From contig CM066735.1 of NCBI GenBank assembly GCA_033961575.1, positions 30,709,501 through 30,773,500 of the forward strand: a stretch of 64,000 nt of DNA. Direction: 5' to 3'. How positions within the stretch are numbered: position 1 is the first letter of the stretch; each line of letters begins with the position of its first letter. The notes below the pieces were generated by a model, which was given only the letters and a program-made list of their open reading frames with translations, searched no databases and had not been told where the DNA came from. This document shows positions 26,080-38,680 of the stretch, in pieces. This stretch comes from Aselliscus stoliczkanus (taxonomy: Eukaryota; Chordata; Mammalia; Chiroptera; Hipposideridae). The position numbers and the translations under genes are program-made.

Positions 26080-26560
26080 TCATCCATGACTTTGAGGATA
26101 AATTAAAAACCCTTAATGTGACGCTAAAGCCTTAAATAACGAGGCCTGTTTCTTGCTAGGTTACTTTTGTGCCTCTCACCTTTTTTCCTTCTGAGCTCTG
26201 GACTCACTGGCTTTTGGGAGGCTCCTAGAAAAGCCACATTCCTTTAAGTCTCTAAGCCCTCCTCCTAAAGTACTTAGCTTCACATCTCCTCCCACCTAAA
26301 CATCATTTTCTCAGAGAATCCTTTTTTGGTTACACTTGGTCAGATCTACCACCTAAATGTGATTTTTAGGATAGCAAGCTTCCCTTGGTGACATCTACCA
26401 CAACTATAACTAACTAATATATTGTGTAGTAGTGCCTGTTCCTTGACTAGAGTAGAACCTCTGTGAGAGCAGAAACCATTTGGTTTGCTCATGGCTGTAC
26501 TCGCAGCATCTCTTAGCAGGATCTCCATAGATTTTTTGAATAAATGTATGGATGAAACTT
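26080..26560 (+). repeat. LINE2 3' end relic
   Basis: Ends with the L2 pattern: gtgagagcagaaaccatttg gtttgctcatggctgtactc, then ttgaataaatgtatggatga. Confidence 0.65.
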
Positions 26561-28694
26561 CAACTGAGGATAAAAAGTATACATTTGTTTTACAAAAAGA
26601 CCGTTTTCTAAAGGAATTCTCAGTGGGACTGATTTTTCTACAAGCTTCCTTGTGTGCTTCAATTGTGATTGATCAAAATTCATTTTATATGAATTTTCAG
26701 GAATATTTTTATTGCATAAAATCAGGCATATACAAGTATAAAGTTAAGGACCAATTGAACATCTAGAGAAGGTTACAAATTTACAGAATAAAGACAAAAT
26801 TCAAAAGCATTGAGATATTCTTTTTGTGACCTTCATGCATTGCTGTCTCAGTGATATTTACCAGAAAAAATTTTAATCCAATGCCCTAAAGGTTGTTCAG
26901 CTTTTCTTCTCTTGGAAAATGTCTTCCCAAAATGACAACAGGCTCACATTTCATTGCAAGAAAGGAGCATTATAGCCTGTATGTTTCTGACATTATGAAT
27001 ATGAAGAAAGCCATGAGGAAATGAGATGAGCTAGGTCGTAATATTGAATTTTCATCTGGTAGCATCTTACTTAAACAAAGACCTTCAACACATCTGTAAA
27101 ATACATTTTGGTGAGGAATGGAAATCAGGAAATGATTACTTATGTCAAATGAAGGGAGTTAGAGGGATATGTATTTGTGCTAAAATATGCCTCCAATATA
27201 AATGGAAAAATTTTAAATTATTAATGATAATTATGATCCATTTTAATTCAATTTTCCTAAGTAAAAGATTTTTATTTGGGAGCATAAAATAAATTACTAA
27301 ATTGGAAACTATTTTTGCTGGTGATAAATCCTATTTTTTATAATTACCATAAAAGTACTTAATCACATCAATAGTTCCCAAAAGTCAACCCTAAGTTTCA
27401 TCAAGTTCTTGGACATACTAAACACTTAGTTAAATACAAACAAAACCATTTTGTTTGCAGAACTCATAAAAAGATGAGGCAGCAAGGATACTATTGCTAA
27501 GTTCCTTGGGTAATACAGGGATATTTTCATAAATGCCTTCCTTCACAGCTTTTATTTGGGGGTGGAGAAGGGGAGAGTCTGGCCTAACCAAAAAGAAATC
27601 CAGCTTTTACCTCCAAATCATATGGTTTGGCTAACACAACCGATAACAAAGAACTCTGGGCTTAATCAAGAAGATGAGGTTCAGAGTAATTAAATGTAAG
27701 GCTTATATACATTTTTATAAAGTATTTTTAAAAATTATGAACTATATCATATATTGAGAAGTATATTTAAAATGTACAGTTTAAGAAATAATCATGACAT
27801 GAACCCCTATGTACTCATGAAGTCTAAGAAATAAAATCTTACCAATACTTTAGAAATGTCCTGTATGTCTCCTCGGTTGAAATCTTCCTTCTTCTGAGGT
27901 AATCATTCCTTTGATTTTCTTTATGTGTTTACCACATATTTATGTACCCTTCAAAAATTTTTTTTTTAGTTTTTTAAAACATTGAGTAACAGGCATACAT
28001 CTTGTTGTGCAAAGAAAAGACAAACTTGTCTCTGTTAGAATAAAAGCTCCAAGGAACTATCTAGGGGCATACAGTGGCTTCAGCATCCCTGTGATTTTAC
28101 AGAAGCCCTAACAGAGGTAATCATGGGCAAGGTCATGAATGAGTCCTGAGAAATATTAGGCTCAGCTTGGCGCAGAAATCTGGTGGGGCTAAGTGTGGAC
28201 AGGAGCTGGACAGCCAGCAGGCACAGTTAGTAGAGTCTGTGTCTCCATACTTTTTCTCAAGTTCAACATGGCAAACTTTCAGGTCTCAGTACAGGATCAA
28301 ATCAGAACATTTCCATGGTGGGTGAGGAGGGGCAGGGAATGAAATGAGCATTCTCAGCTGATCCAAGAGGCAGTGCATGGAAGAGCAAGCAGGACAGGCC
28401 AAGTAGAGGTAAGAATTTGGGTCAGGCTTACAATCCTAGCATTCTGTCATCAATGCAAAAGATGGAACAATGGCAATGAGCTTACTGATGAAAGCACACT
28501 GCTCCCACCTGGACTTGCCTCCCATTCCTGACACACAGCTATTATCCTCAGCTATTATTCTTCTGGGGGTTCCCTTTGCCTCTCACTTGTATTTGATCTC
28601 CTGTTTCTGGTACCCCACATTTTGCTCTTTCTGGATGAATTCTCTTGCTGTGGTGGAACATAACCTGCATAAAGTGCCTGGAGGAAAATCTTTG

Positions 28695-29240
28695 AGACCT
28701 TGAAATCTGAGAAAACTTGACAAATCGTCATTTTGAACTGAAGGATTGGCTGGGTATAGAATTCTTAGTTGGAGGTAATTTTACATCAGAATTTTGAAGG
28801 CTTTGGTTCATTGTCTCTTTGTGTCTAGCATGACTGCTGAGAAGTCCTAAGCCATTCTGATCAGCCATTCTGATCTTGTTAATATGTATGTGGCTTGATG
28901 TTTTCTCCCTGGACCCTGGTAGAATCATCTCCTTGTCCTGGATATTCTCAATTTCACAACAATGCATGCTCTGCCATGGATTTATTTTCATACAGTCTGC
29001 ACTCAGTGGATCCTTTCTATCTGGAAATTGATATCCTTTAGTTTGGGGAATTTAAAGACATTATTTCATTGATAATCTCTCCCCCTCTCTGTTCACTCCT
29101 TCTGGAATCCCAATTATACATGTGTCGTCTATCTGGCAGCTTCTCTAGAGTCTCTAATTTTCTTTTCTCATATCACTTCTCTCGGTCTTCTTTGGCTTAC
29201 TCTGTCGAACATTTCCTCAACTTTTATTTCTGCTACCAAC
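28695..29240 (+). repeat. Ancient LINE-like interspersed repeat
   Basis: The segment has a pattern seen often in mammalian genomes: ttttgaaggctttggttcat tgtctc, tgatgttttctccctggacc and tctggaaattgatatccttt. I recognise it as an old interspersed repeat but cannot fix the family. Confidence 0.5.
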
Positions 29241-30159
29241 TTTTTCATTCCAAGAACTTTTTGTTTTCCAAGCATTCCTCTCCTCCTCCTCCCTTCTTAT
29301 AGCTTTTTATTTTTACTTCTTGGATGCACTGATTTTCCTGTCTCTCAGAGGACAGTGTTTGTTTGTTTGTTTGTTTACACATTTTCTTTTCTTTGCAAGT
29401 CTGTTTACTCCAAGTTGCTTTTTGGGGGAGTTGCTTGTCTTCTTATATATCATCCATAATACAGATTTCTTTAGATGTCCTTCACCTCTCCTGATCTGAG
29501 ATGGTTGTGAGTTGACTAGAAGTTCTAAGCATGAGAGAGGAGCATGGCAACTCGGCCTCCCCATTAATGTAATCTAGATAGTCTCTTTGTTCAAGAAACT
29601 TCTATATCATTAAGCATCGATTTTTTTTTTTTCTCTTGTGATGTTCAAGTTGCCCAGAAAAGAGTCCTTCAGTCTCTGCCAAGAGGAAAAGTTCCCAGGC
29701 CAGCATTCTGGAAGGATGCACGGGAAGCTGGCTGGGAGTAGGAGCATTTAGCATTTAGAATTCCAAGAGCCCTTCAATTTTCTTTTTGGTACCCACATAA
29801 ATGGGCCTTTCCCTTCTCTCCACCCAGAGATTAAACCAAACTTTCTTGGTTTATGGAATGCTAACTGCCTCTGTATTTTTTTTAATGGTGCTCCAAAGCA
29901 AAAGATATACGTAACAGCTTCATTTGTTAAGCACTTATTTCCAAAGAACACAGTCATCCTCATTTCATGTTCCACATTGATTTTCATGTGGTAACTGCTA
30001 TTTATCACACATGCATTGAAAACTCAGTTTCACAAAACATGATGTCATAGAAAAGAATGTGGAGTAATCTGATGTTGAAACTCTGAACTATTTCAAATTA
30101 GTAGTCATGTCTATCAGATGTCAAGGATCATGTGTTCACAACAGAAATTTCAAACATTA

Positions 30160-30228
30160 CAGTACCTCGGTCAGTTTGGTGTGGCACCCCAGGGCACCCT
30201 TGTCACACAGTTTGGGAACCACAGGTTT
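30160..30228 (-). mobile_element. hAT-like terminal fragment
   Basis: The complement reads gtggttcccaaactgtgtga caagggtgccctggggtgcc, the common end of a hAT-type repeat. Only about 70 bp remain. Confidence 0.45.
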
Positions 30229-31023
30229 TATACAGTCCACTTTTGTTTAACCCACAGTCTTAACCAGCACTTGCATTAAGTTTTTAACTATGTACAATCT
30301 ACTGGGATCTTAACAAACATCCTTACCACTGCCTTGCTGCAACTCAGCACTTGGTTACATTTAACAAAGTATAATTTACTGCACATTCTGAATCACAGAA
30401 TCAAAATACAGACTCGACTATACAAGATCTAGGATAGTGGGTGGCACTGGTTAGCAGAGATTCACATTAAAAGTAGGAGGCGCCATACTTTTATGTGTAT
30501 AATTCCCCAACCAGTAAGACAATTTTTGTATTTTCAAGTTTGCATGCCATTAGATAATGCTATAAAAGTTACTCAATACAATTTGTGGCTGTTTTCAGAA
30601 GGCTAAGGGCCTGAGTATTAACAGCTCTCAAATGAGTATTCTGCACCCACTGCTTACCTCATCCCCCTAGACCAGTCTTTCAAGGATCCAATCAGCGAAA
30701 AGCCAGAATGTCAAAGAAGAGGGCCAGAGCAGGTAATATGACAAATGGATGTTGTTCTTAAGTAAGCTGACTAGCTATTAATTCACAAAACAGCCTGAAA
30801 AGATTTGTGATGCAAGCTGACTTCTGTCTAGACAGAGAAGGGAGTGTAAAACATATTAGACAGATGCAACACAGTAGTGACAAGAAAAACCTGTTTCAGT
30901 TGCACAAATGCATTGGGAGGGAATCTGCTAGTCCCTTCTTTATCTAAATATCTAATCCCTAACAGGCTACAACTAGGTAGTAGTGAATTCCAATGTTATT
31001 TCTAGAGCTTTAAAACATCTTAT

Positions 31024-31200
31024 ACATGAATAAGGAAAGGAAGGAGAGTGAAGAAAGAAAAGAGATAAAAAGAATGAGGGAGAGAAATGTAGAGAGGAAG
31101 AGAGGGAGGGAAGAAGAAAAGCGGGGATAGAGAGACAGAGATAGAGATATATATAGAGAGAGATAGATAGATTGACTGAGCGCCAGACAGCGAGGAGAGA
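31024..31200. repeat. Purine-rich (GA-rich) low-complexity tract
   Basis: Nearly pure A/G on the plus strand, with gaggaagagagggagggaag and agagatagagatatatatag. Polypyrimidine in the palladin pre-mRNA sense. Confidence 0.9.
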
Positions 31201-32074
31201 GCAACAGTGAATATGTCAGAGGAAGAGAAGCGGGTAATAAAATCCAAATGCTTAAATATGTTCCTGAATTTCAAAGGCTATTTATGTTTTAGCATTTGGA
31301 AAACATCACTGACCTAGTCCTATAAAATTTATCTCTTGCCTCTGATGTATTGTAGTCATGTCTGTTTTTCTCCTTCCCACGTAACAGTGGCAAAAGAAAA
31401 CAACTATCAGGGAAGCCAGCTCCTACATATATTTTACACAGTTGAATAGTTCAATGGTCTACTGGATATAATAGTCAATCAGGTGACTCAAGAAAACAGT
31501 TCAAAATATATTTTGTTTTTTTCCCCTTCCAATGTCTGTCAGTAGTCGGCTTCAAGGTCAACGTAAGGAAAACATTTGGCTACTGGTAAAAGAATCATAA
31601 TCATACCTAGTTTTGTCAGACATGTCAAAACATTGTTTCAATACAAATATGTTTTAACATTTGCTTTTTCTGAAGTTCTTACTCATAACACCTCACATAA
31701 GCAGTCACTTGAATAGTCATTCATGTGTTTAAAGTTTTTGTTTAAAAGTTATGATCATGGATTTAACGCTACATGCCAGTTGCAGGTTTCTTGAAGCAGA
31801 GCATTTTAATGCTCCACTACAAAAGAGAAGGCAGCCAGTCTAATAGTGTTGTGGTAAATCTTATAGTGTCATGGAGAAATCATCAAAGGTCAGAGAAAAC
31901 TAGCTGTATTTTGTTTTGAATAGCTCCTGAATATAGTGTGTGTATAAATATATATATATATTTTACTGTATTGACAGATTTGCTTAAAATATTACTCTTC
32001 CAAGAAATATTTGTGTCCAGCAAGTGCTATTTTTGTGATTGGAATGAAGGAGTCTGTTTGCTTTTCTTTCTTTA

Positions 32075-32166
32075 AGGGCAGTGTCACTGGCCCTCATATG
32101 TGGGACCCGAACTGGGGCCGCTGGCATCCCAAGCCAGTGTTAACCACCGCGCCACTCAGCCGGCCC
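32075..32166 (-). mobile_element. Short tRNA-head SINE
   Basis: The plus strand reads gggcagtgtcactggccctc atatgtgggacccgaactgg and ends ccgcgccactcagccggccc. A diverged target duplication (agtctgtttgctttt / aggtctgttttctt) flanks it. Confidence 0.8.
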
Positions 32167-32913
32167 AGAGGTCTGTTTTCTTAAATGCTTTCAGATCTAA
32201 CAAAAGGGAAAAGAAAATTCCATAGACATAAGAGAGGAGACACTTTCTTATACAATGCTAGGATATGTGGTTTAAAAGGAAGGTTTTCCATATCTTTGAT
32301 TTTGACACATTAAACTAAAAGGCAATTAAGTAAATTCTAGAGGTCATACTATTGCATAAAGTTGCTGAGGGCTAATTTTATTAAATATTTTATAGTCAAA
32401 ACTATATTCTAGAAGCAAAACAGCAAACCACAACTGAAACAGGAGTATATGTGGTATGAGGTAACGGGGAGCAGCATGGAGGAGATGTTTGTATCTTCCC
32501 TTCTCACCCAGATGATTCCTTCTTCACCAGCATATTAGTATTTACAACTTTCAAAGATGTACATACTCAAACACTAAGCTAAGGAGCTTCTAATCAGTGT
32601 TTTGAATTTGGGGGCAATGGTCAGTTTATGATGTTCCAACATAATCATGGGAGACATTTCATGAATCATCATCACTTTTGTAGGTGTGGACAATGGGTAA
32701 CAAGATAATGAGAAAAAGAGTTGCATGAATTCACTCAGAATCCAAAATTGCAACATCAAAAGCAGTCATAATCCATTGCAGTGGTATTGCCTTTAGCATT
32801 TTTGGCCCAAGGTTTTAATTTTATTTATATATAAAGCATCAGAAGGCATAAATTGCTCTATAGATTTGTTCATATAAACTTTCTTGCAGATAAAAATGGT
32901 GTTTGGTTCCTAC

Positions 32914-32930
32914 CTTTCTTTCTTTCTTTC

Positions 32931-32974
<44 letters not shown>

Positions 32975-32999
32975 TTTCTTTCCTCCTTTATGTACGTAT

Positions 33000-33032
<33 letters not shown>
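32914..33032. repeat. Compound (TTTC)n and (GT)n(GTAT)n microsatellite
   Basis: TTTC run with small breaks to about 32983, then GT from 33000 and GTAT to 33032. Confidence 0.96.
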
Positions 33033-34279
33033 CCAAAATAATAAATGCAAAAGATATGCCCTAACTCCCTATAGGATTTCCATATTAGCTCATACAGTAG
33101 ATTGAGTCGCAGAAGTTCCAAGTATCAGGGAACCAGTATTATGGAATTTTATACAAAGACATATCACGGACAAAATATGAAGTTGTATATTTCCATGGTT
33201 TGGAAAGTGGTTACAGTACTTGATGTGGTGACTGACACATTAAGCAGGGTGACATGCTCTAGTTACAACTCGTTACAAGAAGTCAGTACATAGATTAATT
33301 CCAGCTGGTCTCTAAGGATGCAACTCAGCCTCCCTTAAGCTCTTGGACCCTAACAAGATCACTCTCTGCTTTTAATGACCCAATACTCAGATGTGAGAGG
33401 CTCAAGACTGACAACAGTGATCTGACCTGCAGTATCCCATAGAGAACCTTCAAGTTCCAAAAAAGGGACAGAGCAAGTCATGGCTCTGAGGGGCCCTATG
33501 GCAGCATCTGCTTGATGCTGAAGCAGAGACAGACAACTGTCTGTCTACCCTGTGGCAACAAGTGAAACTGGTGACTTTGCTGATGAGAAAAACACAAAAG
33601 GCAGGGGTCCCAGGGAGGACATGTCATGAAATACATGGACACAGAATTCTGTTTCCTTTATCAACACCATTTCAGTCCATGAGTCGTCATAAACACACAA
33701 GTCTGAAGCAGGAGAAGAGTTGGACCTGAGGCTTCTGGGTAACGTAGCACTCTGATGAGGTCAAATGACCTGGTAATTAAGTGAGATCCTAGGGCAAGAT
33801 GACTTTCTTCATGCTTGTGGAGCAGTAAAATTTTATGGCTTCAGGCACATAAATGAGAAATGCCTGGTGGTCAGTGTTGCTTATATTTTGGGGCTGCTCA
33901 TGTGAAACACATTTCTACACTGGGGAGTCCAGCTGTTAGTGGATTCTGGTCAGGAGAAGTATGCGGCAGACTGTTCTTTTCTACCAGAATTTTAGGAGGA
34001 TGTTTTTTCATCATTAGCTGAGTTTGCTTTCTGAGTATAAAAGACTATATTTTAAAAAGCCGTAAGTCACCGAGCTTGACCTCCTTGTCTGAATGGAACT
34101 TAATGTTTTACTAATAAAGAAGTTGATGTAAAATGCAGTGTACAGACCCCATGATAAAGAAGAGATTGTCTTTAAGGAGGTTTCACATTTCCAGGGAACT
34201 GCAAAAACATTGTTCTGCTTATGGCTTTGAAACAGAAACAAAGAACTATTGAATTAAAACCCAAAAGATACATTACCAG

Positions 34280-34303
34280 AAAAAAAAAAAAAAAGAAGAA
34301 AAA
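34280..34303 (-). promoter_or_regulatory. U-rich tract downstream of microexon donor
   Basis: In the pre-mRNA sense the donor GTAAGAAG is followed by CTTTTTCTTC and about fifteen T. TIA1/TIAL1 are known to bind U-rich sequence just after a donor and to help U1 snRNP bind. The position fits such an enhancer for the 24-nt microexon; the function is inferred. Confidence 0.45.
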
Positions 34304-34312
34304 GCTTCTTAC

Positions 34313-34336
34313 CAGGTTCAGCTGTAGATCTAGGTT
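34313..34336 (-). CDS. PALLD: Palladin 24-nt microexon in second Ig domain
   Basis: A 24-nt microexon codes for the split Lys, then PRSTAEP and the first base of Glu. It matches the human segment KKPRSTAEPEEI from memory, and phases (1 in, 1 out) fit both neighbours, so skipping would remove eight residues without a frameshift. The acceptor is ggcaaacag and the donor is GTAAGAAG. A long U-rich tract in the pre-mRNA starts about nine bases after the donor (34280-34303), and another pyrimidine run lies 5' of the acceptor. Such a small exon would be missed by ORF-based annotation. Confidence 0.92.
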
Positions 34337-34855
34337 CTGTTTGCCATATGAAAAAAAAGGAAATAAAAACAGAGTATTAGAATGGGTTCCATTCATAATA
34401 AACCTACCTAACTTTTCCTATTACCTTGTCTAGGACATATCTGCAGAAATGCTATAGACAAACTCCATAATACCAAAGAGGTAAAGTGATAGTAGATCAA
34501 TTTATATTTCTATCAATATAGAAATTCAAATTCCAGTAACAGCCTAAATCACAAATCACAGGTCTTACGGGAGGCTTGTGAGCCTCCTAAAATCATTTGC
34601 CCAACTTTGAGTTCGAATGTATAGGTCCGTTTTCTTTTTCTGAAGAAAGAATATATAACTTTCATTAGCATTTCAAGGGGCTCCACAGGCAAGCCCCCCA
34701 GCTTTAATTCACTCAACCCCTATGTGTGTAGATTATCTCATCTCACCATCTTTGCAGAAAGAAATCAATTCATTTGAATGACTAAACCCTTCTTTGGTTT
34801 TTCTGAAGTTTAAGAGAAGACAATGGTTGGATTGGGAGAATAGGCGTCTCCTTAC
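34337..34855 (-). other. PALLD: Palladin intron, short, upstream of microexon
   Basis: A 519-nt intron between the first Ig2 exon and the microexon. It has a T-rich stretch close to the acceptor (gaaaaaaaagg on the plus strand at about 34354). No repeat is recognised. Confidence 0.88.
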
Positions 34856-34997
34856 TTTTCTGTAGAATCCTGAAGTCTGGTGAGTCCTGGATTTCACTGC
34901 CTTGTCGGAACCACTTGACCTGCAATGGGGGCGCCCCTCGGACCCTGCACTCCAGAACCACCACCTGGCCTTCTGATGCGGCGATGTTTTGCAGCTC
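34856..34997 (-). CDS. PALLD: Palladin exon: first half of second Ig domain
   Basis: The 142-nt exon runs from ELQNIAASEGQVVVLECRVR through GAPPLQVKWFRQGSEIQDSP to DFRILQK plus one base of a Lys codon. It has I-set Ig landmarks: strand-B Cys at residue 17 of the exon (LEC) and the core Trp at residue 29 (KWF). The acceptor is ttccttgaatttcag and the donor is GTAAGG. The open frame continues upstream past the acceptor into intron sequence, so the true border is set by the splice site and by the join to FPPVFTK. Paired Cys and the DAGIF motif are two exons downstream. Confidence 0.96.
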
Positions 34998-36246
34998 CTG
35001 AAATTCAAGGAAAACACTGTCCATCAGACTTGGATGTGTTCTTCCACAATTTCACAACAGAGAATAAAACTTCCAAATGTTAGAGAAAAAAAAAGACACG
35101 AAACTTGCTCGTAAAAAAATGACCACTACCTCAAGTAAGGATAAACACCTTTAAATCCATTGATCATTAGTTTTTCATAATCTCCATGCAATGAAATTAG
35201 TAAGGTTTACCACTGGGCCGGTAGAAATTGTGGGCCTGTCTGCAAATGTATTTACTCTTGTATTTATGGAATTTTATGGTAACAACTGTTACCTTCCTTT
35301 ATCTACATTTAAGGGTAAGCTGGTAGAATGCAAACTTCTTATAATAAACAATCACACACCATATGGATGTTAATTCCTATGAAAACCAGACAGGGAGAGA
35401 AAAAAAACGTACATTTGTTTTCACTTGCACCAACCTTTTCATATACTCCCCCACCACCTATGTCAAGTTTATGACAATAAGGGGTTTTAGTATTTCCTTG
35501 TTTTGAGGTTGTGAATAAAACAACAAGCCATGTAGCACGTCTCCCTTCTTGAACTTTCCCCCTCCCTTGCTATTACCCTTGTTGCCCCCACAGACACTCC
35601 AACTCCAGACCAATAAATTTTTACAATCCAACAGATTAGAGATTAATTTGGCTTCATAGATGCAGAAAGGTACAGCTTTTATACTTGTCTTTAAACATCA
35701 AAAGATGAATAGTTCCCTTACATTTGTCTCCTCCCTCCCTTCCTTCCTCCTCCAGGATTATTTAGCAATGAGCCCTATTTACACTTTTTGACAATTTACA
35801 CTTCTGACTATAGATTATTGGACCTGATATAGGGTATGCAGAACTCATAAAATAATTCAATTATGGTCAAGTGATTCACCTCTGCATAGATTAAAAGCAA
35901 ACAAATTCACGTTAGGAAGTGTGTGTTTCTTTGTTTTTGGTTTTGGTTTGTGTTGTTGTGTTTTAATTATCTGAAAAGATAGCAATGCTGTGCTGGGAAA
36001 AACAAATCCTGCAGCAAATGGCCTTCGGTGCTAAAGCTCCATGGAAACTCTGAGAGCCAATGATGCTGGCAGAAGAGCTCTAAACATCTACCATGAATTC
36101 AGAAGTCTGCGGAGGCAATTGGTAGAACTTTGGTAGTGAAGAATGTCATCAAGAAGAAATGTGAAGGTTATTAACTACGTCCGATTGCCTTCTTTCTCCT
36201 TCCTTATTCTTAAACATAGAAAGCTTCTGGTTTTAAACTGACTTTT

Positions 36247-36300
36247 ACTTTCTGATTGGGTCCAGAAAGAGCTACTTTCTGATTGGGTCCAGAAAGAGCT
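36247..36300. repeat. 27-bp perfect tandem duplication
   Basis: actttctgattgggtccaga aagagct occurs twice head to tail (36247-36273, 36274-36300). Confidence 0.95.
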
Positions 36301-37059
36301 AATTTAGTGGGTCATAACAGGAAAAGCATCGCTGCTGGGGCCTAGCTTGTGTAGGTTAATTATTAAATGCTTCCAGGCTTGTCCAGGAAGCCATTCAGGG
36401 TAGATTACAAGCGGTACACAAATATTTTCATGTTTGAGCTTACAGACACCAAAGGAGACTGATTTATTCCTAGAATTACACGTTTTGTTCAAATGTTAGG
36501 TAGTCAGCAATGCAGGAAACAGGTACATGCCAAGGACTAAAAAAAGCACTCAAAACTTCATAGTTATTCCAAGATTACAATTTGGCTTCTCCAGTGGCAA
36601 ATATTTTTATCTTGGCAAAAGGCACAGCTACACACAGCTAGCCATTAGAAGAGCCTGCAGTGACATAAAGAGGAGCCCTGATGGAGACAGGCAGCCAACC
36701 TTTTAGAGGTGGCACTTGGCAATCTGGGACATCCATTCAGGATAGAATTTGCCATCCCTGGGCATTTTAATGTCTATGTTAGGGTATCTCTTGGCATACA
36801 TGAAGTCCACATGATACTGGGATCCCTTAGAGGGGTCAAACTATTTGGGAATAAATGCCACACAAGGCTCCTTGTTCTCCTGGCCTTGTGTGTCTCGGTC
36901 CCCACACTCCACACCAGCTCTGTTGCCCCAGCGAAGTCCGCAGGCAGAGGCACTGGTCTGTCTCTGACCAGCTGTGAATTGTGGGAATCCTTCCTAGTCA
37001 TGTGAGAAAATAGATGGAAATGCCCCTCGGACTGACAGAGCCCACCTTCCACTGTCAAC

Positions 37060-37560
37060 CCTCATGCCCAAGAGAAAGGCCAAGGAAGATTCTAAAGCTG
37101 ACAAAGCAAAGGCTCATTTGAGTTACAGAGATTGGCAGACTTATTTTCTAAACTGGCCCCTCCAATAACCACAGCCCAGGCCCACAAAGGACCCTGTGAA
37201 GCCTGGAGAGAAGCTGCCCAAAGGGGAAATGGGGAAAAGGAAAGAAAAGCAGATGCAAGCAAGGAAAGAAACAACCCTGCAGAAAAACAGATGTTCCACA
37301 GTCCAGACAGAGAAAGTGGAAGAGCTGGGGACGCCCAGTGAGGTGTGCTCTGGGCTTCCTGTCACTCTACAGCTTGAGGTTTTTAAAAACCAACATTACT
37401 AAAAATGTAGAATTTTGTTTTACATTACTTTTTATTAAGCTACATAGAATGCCGCATAGTTTTCTTTTGGGGAAATGGGAAACACCACTAATAGAATGTC
37501 TTCATTTTAGGAGCTGGATTGCAGTGGATGAAACATGGTTTTATGTCTAGTGTTTGAGAA
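37060..37560 (+). pseudogene. HMGN2P: HMGN2 processed pseudogene
   Basis: HMGN2 is a small nucleosome-binding chromatin protein whose mRNA has seeded many retrocopies in mammals. Here an ATG at 37064 gives MPKRKAKEDSKADKAK, matching the HMGN2 start. After a frameshift near 37110-37130 the frame continues RLADLFSKLAPP, then GEKERKADASKERNNPAE and ends RAGDAQ-stop at 37339-37341, matching the C-terminal HMGN2 pattern GKADAGKEGNNPAE ... GAGDAK. The nucleosome-binding core RRSARL is degraded. Following sequence (aaaatgtagaattttg) resembles the HMGN2 3' UTR. No introns, so a retrocopy. It lies opposite to palladin in an intron and is broken. The 3' limit is uncertain. Confidence 0.85.
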
Positions 37561-38129
37561 TTTCTCCTTTTGCCCAAGAGGAATTCTGCAACATTTCCAC
37601 ATGCCAGGCCACTGCGGTGAAGCCCTGTGGGGAGGGAAAGCAACATCTTAAATCCTCTTTTCCTCCCCTGATGTTACCAGCAAGGACTTTATTTGCTTAA
37701 TCCATGAGATGCACAGGGCATCCCCAAAATCCAGTGTCCCAGGTAATAATACACCCAGTAGCACAGACTTTCTGGTAATGGTCTTGAGAAACTGCTTGTG
37801 AAAATCTTTTAAGCTACATGTCAAGTATCCACCTCTGCAAACGTTTCCTGTTTTAAGCATCAAAGGATGACTTCATTGGCCGTTATAATGACATTGGTTT
37901 GAGGAGGTTTTTACATGACTTTTTTTTTTTTTGGGGGGGGTTAGTTTATCCAGGATAGGACTTTCAAAGGTGTTGTCAGCTGTTATCATTTGTTGCCTGC
38001 ATCCTACAGCCTATGCTCTGTTCATGAAAAGGTCTTTACTAAAGCTTGCTACAGGCTGGCTTAGAAGAAAAAAATGAATTCCCTACATGAACACCATTAA
38101 GATGCTCTCTTTCTACTGCCTCGCAGAAG

Positions 38130-38680
38130 TTTTATAAATTTGCTTTCATATACATCTTTAGCTTACTTGGAATTAATTTTTGTGAAAAACATGAGGAAGG
38201 AGCTTGATATTTTTCACCTCTACTGAAGAATTCATTCTTTTACCCAGTGGTCTGCAGGTTTCTGTGGGAACTGGAGTACCTGTAGGCTCTATTCTGATTA
38301 CTTGTCAATTTGTCTGACCTTGTGCCAGCTCCATACTATCTCAATGCCATACCTTCAGAAAGTCTTGGTATCTCAGAGGACACATCCTACCCCTCCCCAA
38401 CACCACCTTATTTTTCTTCTGCAGGAGTCCCCCAGCTGTTCTTAGCCATTTTTTTTTCTTCCATTAAACTTTTAGAATCAAATTGCCAAGTTCAATATCA
38501 AAGACACAAATAAAAACAAGAAACCTGTTGGAACTTTAGCTATATTTGCATTAAATTTATAGATTAATCGAGGAGTCATGACTTCTTTACAGTCTACCAG
38601 TCCCTAATCATGGTACATCTCTTGATTTATTTGTAACTTTTAAATGTCTTTCAATAAAGCTTTATAATTCTCTCCAAAAA
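38130..38680 (-). mobile_element. Old L1/HAL1-like fragment
   Basis: The plus strand resembles the complement of old L1 coding region: tagaatcaaattgccaagtt caatatc, ttgcattaaatttatagatt aatcg, and gtctttcaataaagctttat aattctc. Heavily decayed. Confidence 0.6.

Larger units (their letters stand above)
22263..34312 (-). other. PALLD: Palladin intron between microexon and Ig2 second half
   Basis: A 12-kb intron. It holds MIR, L2 and L1 relics, Tigger-like and hAT-like fragments, a 53-bp tandem duplication, a short SINE and three microsatellites (listed separately). In 24770-26080, 26560-28690, 30230-31020 and 33040-34270 I see nothing beyond AT-rich unique-looking DNA. Confidence 0.88.

Noticed and set aside
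31024..33032. Repetitive tracts as a CRISPR-like array
   Set aside because: They are simple-sequence microsatellites without spacers, in an animal intron.
36709..37058. Overlapping 94-98-codon frames on both strands
   Set aside because: No recognised protein, and they stop before the HMGN2 pseudogene begins.
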